From Pseudomonas bharatica CSV86 (lineage in GTDB: Bacteria; Pseudomonadota; Gammaproteobacteria; Pseudomonadales; Pseudomonadaceae): a stretch of 64,000 nt of DNA. Position numbers and translations under genes: made by a program. The stretch covers positions 1,775,001-1,839,000 of the forward strand of contig NZ_AMWJ02000001.1 of NCBI RefSeq assembly GCF_000319305.2, in the 5' to 3' direction. This document shows, piece by piece, positions 25,601 through 33,041 of the stretch. Each line of letters begins with the position of its first letter. The stretch's first letter is position 1. Under the pieces are notes generated by a model. The model saw only the letters and a list, made by a program, of their open reading frames with translations. It ran no database searches and was not told where the DNA came from.

Positions 25601-28600
25601 ATCGCCATTACCCTGGATACCGGCGGCACCGCCTATGCCGAGTACGTCTCGGGCAGCGGCAGCAATGCCCTGGTGTTCCGCATGGTGGTCGCCAGCGGCC
25701 AGCTCGACGCCAATGGCGTGACGGTGGGCAGCAGCATCGACCTCAACGGCGGCGCCATCACCGACCTGGTCGGCAACGCTACCGTGACCACCCTGAACAG
25801 CGTGGCCAGTACCGCCGGCGTGACGATCGACGGCATCGCGCCGAGCGTGGTCAGCGTTGTTGCGCCGGTGGATGGCAGCTACAAGGCCGGCGATGTGCTG
25901 ACCTTCACCGTCAAGGCCAGCGAAGCCCTGCAGATCGGCAGCCTGACACCGCGCCTGGCGCTGGATGTTGGCGGGGTGACCCGCTATGCCAACTACGTTT
26001 CCGGCAGCGGTAGCGACACGCTGGTGTTCCAGTACGTGGTGCAGGCCGGGGATAACGACAGCAACGGTATTGCCGTGAACAGCCTCGACCTGCGTGGCGA
26101 ACAGCTGACCGACCTGGCCGGCAACGATATCGATCCGAGCCTGGGCACCGGCAACCTGCCGGGCGTGCAGATCGATACCACCGTACCGACTGCCAGCAAC
26201 ATCGTGCGCGTTGGCGCCAGCCCGACCAACAGCGGTTCGGCCAGCTTCACCGTGACCTTCAGCGAGGACGTGAGCGGTGTCGATGCCGGCGACTTCACCC
26301 TGGCGTTCGGCGGTTCTGCCGGCGGCAGCATCGCCAGCGTCACTCGGGTCGATGGCCGCACCTATACCGTGCTGGTCGACAACCTGGCCGGTACCGGCAC
26401 CGTGCAGCTCAACCTCAACGCTAGCGGCACCGGCATCGCCGATGCTGCCGGCAACGCCCTGAGCGGCGGCCTGAATGGCGCCAGCTACAGCATCGACCGC
26501 GTCGCCCCAAGCGTGACCAGCGTCGATGTACCGAACGGCGGCACTTATTTGGCAGGGCAGAACCTGGACTTCACCGTGCATCTCGACGAGGCGGTGCAAC
26601 TGGATACCAGCGGTGGTTCGCCACGCCTGGAAGTGACCCTGGGCAATGGCGAGAAGGCCTACGCCACTTACCTGTCCGGCGCTGGCGGGAACGCCCTGGT
26701 GTTCCGCCTGACCGTGGTTACAGGGCAGTTGGACAGCGATGGTATCCAGCTTGGCAGCGCCCTGCAGCTCAACGGCGCGACCCTGCGCGATGCGATCGGC
26801 AACGATGCCAACCTGGCACTGAACAACGTCGGCGATACCTCGGGCATCAACATCGATGCCGTGGCTCCGGTGGTTTCCACGGTGATCCTGCCGGCAAACG
26901 GTGTCTATAACGCCGGCGACGTGCTGACCTTCACGGTCAATGCCAGCGAGAACGTCAATGTCGATACCAGCAGCGGTGTGCCGCGCGTGGCCCTCACCAT
27001 CGGCAACGTAACCCGTTACGCCAGCTATGTCTCGGGCAGTGGCACCTCGGCGCTGGTGTTCCAGTACACCATCCAGGCTACCGAGAACGCAGCGGGTGTC
27101 GGCCTGGCGGGCAGCATCGACCTGGACGGCTCGACCATCCGCGATGCCGCCGGCAACAACATGAACCTGAACCTCAACGCTCCGGGCACCGCCAGCGGTG
27201 TGGTGGTGGATACCCAGGCGCCGAGTGTCAGCAATATCGTCAATGTCGATATCACCCCGACCAATGCCGGCAGCGTGCGCTACACCGTGACCTTCAACGA
27301 GTCGGTGAGCGGTGTGGACAGCGCCGACTTCACCTTGGCGTTCACCGGCAGCGCCAGTGGCCGCATCGCCTCGGTTACCCGCATCGACGGCAGCACCTAC
27401 CAGGTGTTGGTGGACAACCTCTCCGGTGCCGGCAACGTGCGCCTGAATCTCAGTGCCAGCGGTACCGGCATTGTCGATGTGGCGGGCAACCCGATCACCG
27501 GCGGCCTGAACGGCAGCGTCTACAGCATCGACCGCGTGGCGCCTTCGGTGACCAGCGTGAGCGTGCCGCCCAGCGGCACCTACACTGCCGGCAAGACCCT
27601 GGACTTCACGGTCAATACCGACGAAGCGGTGCTGGTCGACAGTGGCGATGGCAATCCACGCCTGGCCATTACCCTGGACAACGGCCGGGTGGTCTATGCC
27701 GATTACCTGTCCGGTTCCGGCAGCACGGCGCTGACCTTCCGCCTCACCGTTACCAGCGGCATGGCCGGCAACAGCACCTTCGCGGTGGCGTCGAGCATCG
27801 ACACCAACGGCGGTACCCTGCGCGATGCCCGCGGTAACGATGCCAATACCGGGCTGAACAATGTCGGCAGTACCAGCGGCATCCTGGTCGATGCCCGGGC
27901 GCCGCGGCCGAGCAGCATCGTGGTGGACGGCCCGGTCCTGCCGACCGACCGCAGCCTGAGCTTCACCCTGACCTTCGACGAGGCGGTCAGTGGTGTCGAT
28001 GCCAGCGACTTCAGCGTGCTCGGCACGGCCAGCGCCAGCGGGGTGGTGCAATCGGTGCAGCGTATCGACGCACAGACCTACCGCATCGTGGTGGGCAACC
28101 TGCGCGGGCAGGGCACCTTGTCCTTGAGCCTGAATGCGCCGGACAGCGGCATCCAGGACGGCGCCGGCAACCTGCTGGCGCAGTCCCTGGTCAGTGCCGG
28201 GCAGACCCTGCAGAGCCAGGACGTCGGCGATCTGGAATACCGGCTCAATCCGCCGGACACCTCGGGCCTTCCACAACCTGCGGTGATCCAGCCGCAGGTG
28301 CCGGGCATCGAGATCAACGAAAGCATCTCGCCGCTGGCCCCGGGCTCGCTGTTCGAGGTGCGGACCGTGGGCGGCGACCTTAGGCCGCTGGGCACCATCT
28401 TCCTCGGCCAGGCCGGCAGTGCGCCGAGCTTCATCGCCCAGGTCTTCGGCAGCAGCGACAGCGGCCTGGGCAATGGCGACGGCCAGGGCTTCCTCGGCTT
28501 TGGCGGCGGCACTGGCGGACTGTTCGGCGCCAGCACCTTCGCCAGCATCTTCAACCGCGACGTGCCGGGTGTCAGCGAGATGAACGTGTTCAACGGCAAC

Positions 28601-28759
28601 CAGTGGAAACAGAGCGACCTCAACCAGGGGCTGCGCGGAGTGTTCGGCGTGCCGACCTTCGGCCAGCAACTGCAACATATCAACGAAGCCGACCAGCGCC
28701 AGGTGCGCGAGTTGGCCAAGGCCCTCGCCAAACCGGCCGAGATCGGACAGCGAGCATGA
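19646..28759 (+). CDS. Giant LEPR-motif / DUF4347 repeat surface protein
   Basis: This is a 3037-residue protein with an excellent AGGAGGT site. The LEPRIMFDAS motif lies at residues 29-38. DUF4347 spans about 85-245 with a conserved His140-Gly and Cys183. Six FG-GAP/VCBS-like DxxGDG repeats cover about 265-575 (DFNGDGRADILYQ and similar). A Big_5-type Ig domain and many cadherin-like/VCBS repeats with VNDAP junctions follow to about 1815. Nine Ig-like units follow at about 1820-2850, mostly alternating between two types. The C-terminus is Gly-rich, then charged. There is no Sec signal, no RTX nonapeptide array and no LapA-type retention module that I can see. It is presumably secreted or surface-bound by the neighbouring HlyD/M50/TolC proteins. 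Confidence 0.9.
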   Translation: MKFIERLSRKSAQQPQSAEPGQAPLLMALEPRIMFDASVGVVAQDAAAQTTADAAKDSASSNESSQAPAASGETASQQQGSQRNEVVFVDGQVSNVGQLLEGLSPKTEVVVLDPNKDGLQQMADYLKGRDNLDAIHLLSHGADGTVQLGNVWLASNNLAEHRAALESIGAALKADGDLMIYGCDVGQGSKGQAFIDQLAAITGADVAASVDDTGSAALGGNWTLERSSGAIETSALSVTGYDSLMASTYTGGAVASAPVLGTTTNQMKYVVGDFNGDGRADILYQAAGAGGAWSFAQSNADGTFTIFSQASSMFAGLTLTDAATGGANYHAGDFNGDGLIDLLAAPVSGPTMKLYLNTGSGFTSQDVSGPSFGVRTLVGDFNGDGALDILYQTGGTGSSWALAVNSGSATPSFTTLTSASGAAWPFANITLPDFNAYNYKAADVDGDGYTDLIHVASGMQMRYFRNNNGIFVDMTASAALPTVSVTRAIVADFDGDGDADILYQTGNNGTVFRYVRNDNGTFVDVDQASSPFANVTLPDMNAQQFRVGDFDGDGDLDLISTSSTAASTAIFYQSGSLPKLVSSSPADDSLTVTPNANITLTFDQSVAKGTGNIYIVRTSDNAIIQTIAVGSGAVTGSGTTWTIDPPADMVAGVAYAVRIDNKAFANANGQVYKGIQNNTALNFTVTAVAAPVIGNLNGDLVSYREDAAYVLLDQNGDATISDADSANFNGGKLTVQIASGGTSAEDVLFIRDQGAGANQIVLSGASILYNGLVIGTFTGGSNGNPLVVTLTSNATATTVAALVQNLAYRNSNTIEPSATTRSVSISMDDGAGGSSTVSTVTLEVLSVNDASVVNVSGTNPTYTENGSAVQLFSGATINTVETGQSVIQMTFTVTGVANGAAEKLVIDGSDVNLVNGTNVVTAINGTTVSVSVVSGTATITLTHSGLSSSAAQAILNAMAYRNDSESPNTANRVVSVDSVRDNGGTSNSGLNTAVVGIVSTVTVVAVNDAPTLSGGPYTFPNTNEDTTTPGVLISTLLASTSYVDPDVGALRGIAVYVTTGRGTWQYSTDNSNWTDFGSVAPTNALLLSSTTYVRYIPDGANNETVAMGFRAWDQTSGSASANGSRSLADTSGNGGSSAFSTGTAQANLTVTAVNDAPVMNPVSPSLSPLTDTSTANSGDLVSSLTGGITDVDTGAVKGIAITGLTATYGKWQFSTNGGTTWTDVGIVSNTAALILRPTDRVRFVPDGIHGETATITYKAWDQTNGTAGFQGAKINTSTSGGTSAYSTATDTATVTVTAVNDRPVLTPSGGSVAWTEGNNVASTPVVVDSNLTLSDPDGPNPGSATVRFSSYNSAQDVLALVTDPATMGNIQASWDSSTGILTLTSAGNQATLAQFQAALRAVTYNNSSESPTTSNRVVQFQVTDGGGMASVVVSRSVTITAVDDAPIISAPATVQVTEDVPTAISGISIGDVDSLNATVTLTVTSGTLSAVSAGGVLVSGTPTTLILDGSIANINTFIANNRVTFTTAANATAAVPLTMRADTGSVSDVVTNITLVVTPVNDAPVATVPPSITVTEDVASVISGISFTDVDAGTNTVTATFSVPSGTLAATSGLGVTVVGSGSGELTLSGSLADINFFLAANSLTFKTAQDATASVILTVKIDDNGNTGGSALTDTRTVTLNVAAVNDAPVNSVPGAQTAQQGVALGFSNANGNAISISDVDANGGLVSVTLTANNGLLTLGSLSGITLVTGTGVNNITMTFEGTLANVNAALQSLSFLSASNFLGAASLTIETNDNGNSGSGGAKLDIDTIAIDVVPVNPKVTSVSAQGPDRAVKVGDEVLINVSWDQAVTVSGGTPSLLLETGLVDRNAVYVSGSGSNTLVFKYTVQAGDISADLDFQSTTALQLNGALITNATSDLAVLTLPTVGGANSLGGRSAIVVDGVVPVVGSVSAPSNGTYITGQGLDFTVNFSEAVTVDTATGIPRIAITLDTGGTAYAEYVSGSGSNALVFRMVVASGQLDANGVTVGSSIDLNGGAITDLVGNATVTTLNSVASTAGVTIDGIAPSVVSVVAPVDGSYKAGDVLTFTVKASEALQIGSLTPRLALDVGGVTRYANYVSGSGSDTLVFQYVVQAGDNDSNGIAVNSLDLRGEQLTDLAGNDIDPSLGTGNLPGVQIDTTVPTASNIVRVGASPTNSGSASFTVTFSEDVSGVDAGDFTLAFGGSAGGSIASVTRVDGRTYTVLVDNLAGTGTVQLNLNASGTGIADAAGNALSGGLNGASYSIDRVAPSVTSVDVPNGGTYLAGQNLDFTVHLDEAVQLDTSGGSPRLEVTLGNGEKAYATYLSGAGGNALVFRLTVVTGQLDSDGIQLGSALQLNGATLRDAIGNDANLALNNVGDTSGINIDAVAPVVSTVILPANGVYNAGDVLTFTVNASENVNVDTSSGVPRVALTIGNVTRYASYVSGSGTSALVFQYTIQATENAAGVGLAGSIDLDGSTIRDAAGNNMNLNLNAPGTASGVVVDTQAPSVSNIVNVDITPTNAGSVRYTVTFNESVSGVDSADFTLAFTGSASGRIASVTRIDGSTYQVLVDNLSGAGNVRLNLSASGTGIVDVAGNPITGGLNGSVYSIDRVAPSVTSVSVPPSGTYTAGKTLDFTVNTDEAVLVDSGDGNPRLAITLDNGRVVYADYLSGSGSTALTFRLTVTSGMAGNSTFAVASSIDTNGGTLRDARGNDANTGLNNVGSTSGILVDARAPRPSSIVVDGPVLPTDRSLSFTLTFDEAVSGVDASDFSVLGTASASGVVQSVQRIDAQTYRIVVGNLRGQGTLSLSLNAPDSGIQDGAGNLLAQSLVSAGQTLQSQDVGDLEYRLNPPDTSGLPQPAVIQPQVPGIEINESISPLAPGSLFEVRTVGGDLRPLGTIFLGQAGSAPSFIAQVFGSSDSGLGNGDGQGFLGFGGGTGGLFGASTFASIFNRDVPGVSEMNVFNGNQWKQSDLNQGLRGVFGVPTFGQQLQHINEADQRQVRELAKALAKPAEIGQRA

Positions 28760-28806
28760 CCAGCACAACTCTTGAGAATCGAGCCGTACCTGGGGGCGGC
28801 GCAAGG

Positions 28807-30282
28807 ATGAATAAAAAGCACAAACTGTTTGCCGCCAGCCTGCTGGCCTTGGCTATCGGCGGCTGCGCCGTGACCAGCGACCCGATCGAGCGCAGCGCCA
28901 GCGAAGAGCGTGCCCGCAGCGACATGGCCAGCATCTACAAGGACCAGGAGCCCCTTAGCGGCCCCCTGACGCTGCACCAGGCCATGGCCCGCGCGGTGAA
29001 GTACAACCTCGAAGCCCGCCTGAAGGTGATGGAAGAAGCCCTCGGCCAGCGCCAGCTGGACCTGGCGCAGTTCGACATGTTGCCGCGCATGGCCCTGTCC
29101 GCCGGCTATGCCGGTCGCAACAATGTCAGCGCCTCCAGCAGCCAGAGCGTGCAGACCGGAACCCAGTCCCTCGAGCCATCGACTTCCCAGGACCGTGACC
29201 GCGAGGTCGCCGACCTGACCATGGTGTGGAACGTGCTCGACTTCGGCGTCAGCTACTTCAGCGCCAAGCAGCAGTCCGACCAGCGCTACATCCTTCAGGA
29301 GCGCAAGCGCAAGGTCATCCACACTATCACCCAGGACGTGCGTTCGGCCTACTGGCGTGCGGTGGCGGCAGAGCGCCTGCTCAAGCAGATCGACACCCTG
29401 ATGGGACGGATCAACCAGGCCCGCATCAACAGCCAGCTGATGAGTGCACAGCGCATCGGCGACCCGGTCCAGGCCCTGAGCTACCAGCGTGCCCTGATCG
29501 AGGCCACCCGCCAGCTTGAAGAGCAGCGTCGTGCCCTGACCCTGGCCAAGACCGAGCTGGCCGCGCTGATCAACCTGCCGATGAACCAGCCCTACACCCT
29601 GGCCCTGGACGATAGCTACGCGGTGCCGCAATTCCAGGGCGATTTCGCCAAACTGGAACAACAGGCGCTGGCCAGCCGTCCGGAACTGCGCGAGCAGGAC
29701 TACCAGGCGCGCATCAGCGCCACGGAAACCCGCAAGGCCATGCTGCGCATGCTTCCGGGCCTGGAGTTCTCCGCCGGCGGTCACTACGACAGCAACTCCT
29801 TCCTGGTCAACCAGAGCTGGGCCGACTATGGCGTCAAGGTCACCTGGAACCTGTTCAACGTGCTGTCCGGACCACAGGCGATCAAGGTTGCCGAAGCGGG
29901 CCAGAGCGTAGCCGAGGCACGCCGCCAGGCCATGTCGGTGGCGGTGCTGGCGCAGTTGTACGTCGCCCGGGCGAACTTCGAGGAGTCCAGCCGGCAGTTC
30001 AAGACCAGCGAGGAAATGGCCCGGCTCGACGGACAGATCGCCGAGCAGTTGCGCAACCGTTTCCAGACCAACAACATCGGCGAGCTGGAGCTGATCCAGG
30101 GCGAGCTGAACAACCTGCAGACCCAGCTCAAACGTGACCTGTCCTATGCCGAGTTGCGCAATGCCTACGCGCAACTGGCGGTCAGTGCCGGTACCGATCC
30201 GCTGCCGCAGGAACTGCCTGACGACAAGGTACAGACCATCGCCAATGCCCTGCAGAGCAGCGAGGCCAACTGGAATCGTTGA
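28807..30282 (+). CDS. TolC-family outer-membrane factor, lipoprotein type
   Basis: This is a 491-residue outer-membrane efflux protein. The ATG at 28807 gives a lipoprotein signal (lipobox AIGGC); an ATG overlapping the upstream stop would add 17 residues before it. It has two OEP repeats with long amphipathic helices (about 60-270 and 285-480). It lies directly downstream of the giant surface-protein gene and would form the outer-membrane exit for the HlyD proteins upstream. Canonical type I secretion TolC proteins are not usually lipidated, whereas RND-type OprM proteins are. Confidence 0.88.
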   Translation: MNKKHKLFAASLLALAIGGCAVTSDPIERSASEERARSDMASIYKDQEPLSGPLTLHQAMARAVKYNLEARLKVMEEALGQRQLDLAQFDMLPRMALSAGYAGRNNVSASSSQSVQTGTQSLEPSTSQDRDREVADLTMVWNVLDFGVSYFSAKQQSDQRYILQERKRKVIHTITQDVRSAYWRAVAAERLLKQIDTLMGRINQARINSQLMSAQRIGDPVQALSYQRALIEATRQLEEQRRALTLAKTELAALINLPMNQPYTLALDDSYAVPQFQGDFAKLEQQALASRPELREQDYQARISATETRKAMLRMLPGLEFSAGGHYDSNSFLVNQSWADYGVKVTWNLFNVLSGPQAIKVAEAGQSVAEARRQAMSVAVLAQLYVARANFEESSRQFKTSEEMARLDGQIAEQLRNRFQTNNIGELELIQGELNNLQTQLKRDLSYAELRNAYAQLAVSAGTDPLPQELPDDKVQTIANALQSSEANWNR

Positions 30283-30300
30283 TTCTGCTGTGTAGGTGAG

Positions 30301-30375
30301 GGCCTCATCGCTGCGGTGCAGCGGTCCGACAAGCCAGCTCCCACACTGTGGGAGCTGGCTTGCCAGCGATAGGGC
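30301..30375. repeat. REP doublet with altered left arm
   Basis: The right arm (GGGAGCTGGCTTGCCAGCGAT) is intact. The left arm has an extra CTGCGGTGCAGCGGTCCGAC segment between ATCG and AAGCCAGCTCCCACA. It lies downstream of the TolC-like gene. Confidence 0.75.
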
Positions 30376-30509
30376 CTGCACTGACCACACAGCATCCCGG
30401 TCTTACACATTGAAATACTTTCCCTGTGTAGTAAAACGCCGCTACAACTGTAGGATCGACGTCCCTAATTGATCTCAGGTTGATATGACTTCCTTCTCCT
30501 CGGAGCCCC

Positions 30510-30540
30510 CCAGTACCAGGCCTTCATGGCCTGTCTTTTC
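30510..30540 (+). promoter_or_regulatory. Leader hairpin upstream of the TerC/CBS gene
   Basis: CAGGCC-TTCAT-GGCCTG is followed by TCTTTT and lies about 45-60 nt before the start codon, so it is terminator-like inside a leader. TerC genes can have yybP-ykoY leaders, but I do not see that consensus here. Confidence 0.3.
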
Positions 30541-30579
30541 GTCCCGTCCCCGTGACCTTGCCCGCATGAGTACCCGTCC

Positions 30580-32163
30580 ATGGAATGGCTAGCCGATCCC
30601 ACCGCGTGGCTGGGCCTGGCCACGCTGATTGTCCTGGAACTGGTCCTGGGCATCGACAACCTCGTCTTCATTGCCATCCTCGCCGACAAGCTGCCGCCCC
30701 ATCAGCGCGACCGCGCGCGGGTCATCGGCCTGTCGCTGGCGCTGATCATGCGCCTGGGCCTGCTGGCGTCGATCTCGTGGATGGTGACCCTGACCGCACC
30801 CTTGTTCGAAGTGTTCGGCAAGTCGTTCTCCGGACGTGACCTGATCATGCTGTTCGGTGGTGTGTTCCTGCTGTTCAAGGCCACCATGGAGCTGCACGAG
30901 CGCCTTGAGGGCCACGTGGTGCAGGCCGGCGGGCCGGTGCGTCATTCGGCGTTCTGGCCGATCGTCGCGCAGATCGTCGTGCTCGACGCAGTGTTCTCCC
31001 TGGATGCGGTGATCACCGCCGTGGGCATGGTCGAGCACCTGTCGATCATGATGATCGCGGTGATCTTCTCGATCGGCATCATGATCGTCGCCAGCAAGCC
31101 GCTGACCCGCTTCGTCAACGCCCATCCGACAGTGATCATGCTGTGCCTGGGCTTCCTGATGATGATCGGCTTCAGCCTCACCGCCGAAGGCCTGGGCTTC
31201 CATATTCCGAAAGGCTACCTGTATGCGGCGATCGGCTTCTCCTTGCTGATCGAGGCCTTCAACCAGCTGGCCCGGGCCCGGCGCAAGCGCAGCCTGCAAC
31301 AGCACAAGCCGTTGCGCGAGCGCACCGCCCACGCCGTCCTGCGCTTGCTTGGCGGGCGCCGGGTGGAAGCTGACGAAGTGGGTGAAGAAATCGCCGACCT
31401 GGTGGGTGATGGCGACGAGCAGGTGCTGTTCGACCGCCGCGAGCGGGTCATGATCAGCGGCGTGCTGAACCTCGCCGAGCGGCCGATCAGGACAGTGATG
31501 ACGGTGCGTGCCGAAGTCGACGCCATCGATCTGGCCCAGCCGCCGGAGGCGATCCGCGAGGCGTTGATGAATTCCTCCTACTCGCGCCTGCCGGTAATCC
31601 GCGACGGGCGTGTCGAAGAGCCGCTGGGCTACGTGCACAAGAAGGAACTGCTCAAGGTGCTGCTGGCCGGTGGCGAGCCGGACCTGGAGCAACTGATGCG
31701 CGCGCCGTTGAACCTGCTGGAGAGCTTCAGCATCCTCAATGCCCTGGAGCAGATGCGCAACGAATCGACGCACATTGCCTTCGTGGTCAACGAATTCGGT
31801 GACTTCACCGGTGTCCTGACCATGACCGACATCCTTGAGTCGATTGCCGGCGAACTGCCCGATGCCAGTGAAGTGGTCGGCCCGGGCATCGTCGCCGACC
31901 AGGAGGGCTACCTGGTCAGCGGTGCCCTGAACCTGCGCCAGATCCAGGCGCAGACGGGCTTCGCGGCCCGGCCCACCGACGACTACCAGACCCTCGCCGG
32001 GCTGGTGATGAGCCTGCTGGACCGCCTGCCGATGGTCGGTGACCAGCTCGATTGGGAAGGCTGGTCGCTGACCGTGGTCGAAGTGGAGGAGCGCCGCGTG
32101 CGCCAGGTCCGTCTCAGGCAGCCGGCCGACGCTGGCGCAGCAGGTGCCTCACGCCTTCGATGA
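30580..32163 (+). CDS. TerC-family membrane protein with CBS pair and CorC/HlyC C-terminal domain
   Basis: This is a 527-residue protein. An N-terminal TerC domain with about 7 membrane segments ([36 protein letters not shown]) carries the acidic residues implicated in metal transport. A CBS-domain pair (about 300-420) and a CorC/HlyC transporter-associated domain follow at the end, the architecture of E. coli YoaE. Metal efflux (Mn-like) is the family expectation. The 3' end overlaps convergent rarD by 50 nt, which is unusually long. Confidence 0.88.
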   Translation: MEWLADPTAWLGLATLIVLELVLGIDNLVFIAILADKLPPHQRDRARVIGLSLALIMRLGLLASISWMVTLTAPLFEVFGKSFSGRDLIMLFGGVFLLFKATMELHERLEGHVVQAGGPVRHSAFWPIVAQIVVLDAVFSLDAVITAVGMVEHLSIMMIAVIFSIGIMIVASKPLTRFVNAHPTVIMLCLGFLMMIGFSLTAEGLGFHIPKGYLYAAIGFSLLIEAFNQLARARRKRSLQQHKPLRERTAHAVLRLLGGRRVEADEVGEEIADLVGDGDEQVLFDRRERVMISGVLNLAERPIRTVMTVRAEVDAIDLAQPPEAIREALMNSSYSRLPVIRDGRVEEPLGYVHKKELLKVLLAGGEPDLEQLMRAPLNLLESFSILNALEQMRNESTHIAFVVNEFGDFTGVLTMTDILESIAGELPDASEVVGPGIVADQEGYLVSGALNLRQIQAQTGFAARPTDDYQTLAGLVMSLLDRLPMVGDQLDWEGWSLTVVEVEERRVRQVRLRQPADAGAAGASRLR

Positions 32164-33001
32164 TCAGCACCAGGACTGCCAGCCAGATCGGCAGGTAGGT
32201 CAGCCACTGGTCCGGGGCGATGCTTTCGCCCAGGATCAGTGCCACCATCACCAGTAGCACCGGTTCCACATAGCTGAGCAGGCCGAACAGGCTGAACGCC
32301 AGCATCCGGCTCGCCAATACGTAACTGATCAACGCCAATGCACTGATCGCGCCCAGCAGCGGAATCAGGGCGTAGAGCTGCGGGTGGGTGTCCAGGTCAG
32401 CGGCCGACAGCGGTCCGTTGATGACGAAGTACAGGGCGGCCGGCGACATCAGCAGCATGTCCGTCCACAGCCCGCCCAGATGGTCGGTGTGCAGGCGTTT
32501 GCGCAGGACGAAATACACCGGATAACCACCGGCGACCACCAGCACTTCCCAGGCAAAACTGCCGTGCTGGTACAGCTCGTGCCCGACCCCGGTGGCCGCC
32601 AGGGCTACGGCGACCTTCTGCAGGCGCGATAGACGCTCGCCATAGACCAGGCGCCCGGTCAGGACCATGGTCAGCGGCAGCAGGAAATACCCCAGCGACA
32701 CTTCCAGGCTGCGCCCTTGCAGCGGTGCCCAGAGAAACAGCCAGAGTTGCACGCCGACCAGCGCCGAGGTCGCGCACAGGCCAAGGAACAGGGCAGGGGT
32801 TCGTTGCACCCGGCGCACCAGGCCGGTGACCAGCGACCAGTCGCGAGTGACGATCATGAACAGGGTGGCGCAGGGCAGGGTGAGGAGCATGCGCCAACCA
32901 AAGATTTCCTCACCGTCGAGCGGAGCGAGAAGGGAGGTGTAGTAATACATCACGGCGAACAGGCAGGACGCCATCACCGATAAAGCAATGCCTCTGGACA
33001 A
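32114..33001 (-). CDS. rarD: RarD-type EamA/DMT transporter
   Basis: This is a protein of about 295 residues with ten predicted helices and the RarD features [20 protein letters not shown] and [18 protein letters not shown]. No ATG fits. I favour the TTG at 33001 ([16 protein letters not shown] follows), because GAGG lies upstream and the family start is of this form; a TTG at 33016 is the alternative. RarD was first linked to chloramphenicol sensitivity; the natural substrate is unclear. Confidence 0.82.
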   Translation of the reverse strand: MSRGIALSVMASCLFAVMYYYTSLLAPLDGEEIFGWRMLLTLPCATLFMIVTRDWSLVTGLVRRVQRTPALFLGLCATSALVGVQLWLFLWAPLQGRSLEVSLGYFLLPLTMVLTGRLVYGERLSRLQKVAVALAATGVGHELYQHGSFAWEVLVVAGGYPVYFVLRKRLHTDHLGGLWTDMLLMSPAALYFVINGPLSAADLDTHPQLYALIPLLGAISALALISYVLASRMLAFSLFGLLSYVEPVLLVMVALILGESIAPDQWLTYLPIWLAVLVLIIEGVRHLLRQRRPAA

Positions 33002-33041
33002 GGGGGCCTCGAACAACAGTGAAACGAGAAAGGTTGACCGC

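Noticed and set aside
19646..28759. RTX-type or LapA-type adhesin
   Set aside because: No GGxGxDxUx nonapeptide array, no C-terminal type I signal that I can recognise and no lapBCDEG genes in the window.
18407..28804. Very long minus-strand open frames (over 1500 codons each) opposite the giant surface protein
   Set aside because: They mirror the codon-position bias of a GC-rich repetitive gene, have no start with a ribosome site, are low-complexity (G, H, V, D rich) and show no domain.
30376..30579. yybP-ykoY manganese riboswitch before the TerC gene
   Set aside because: The conserved core sequences of that motif are not visible; only a simple hairpin is present.
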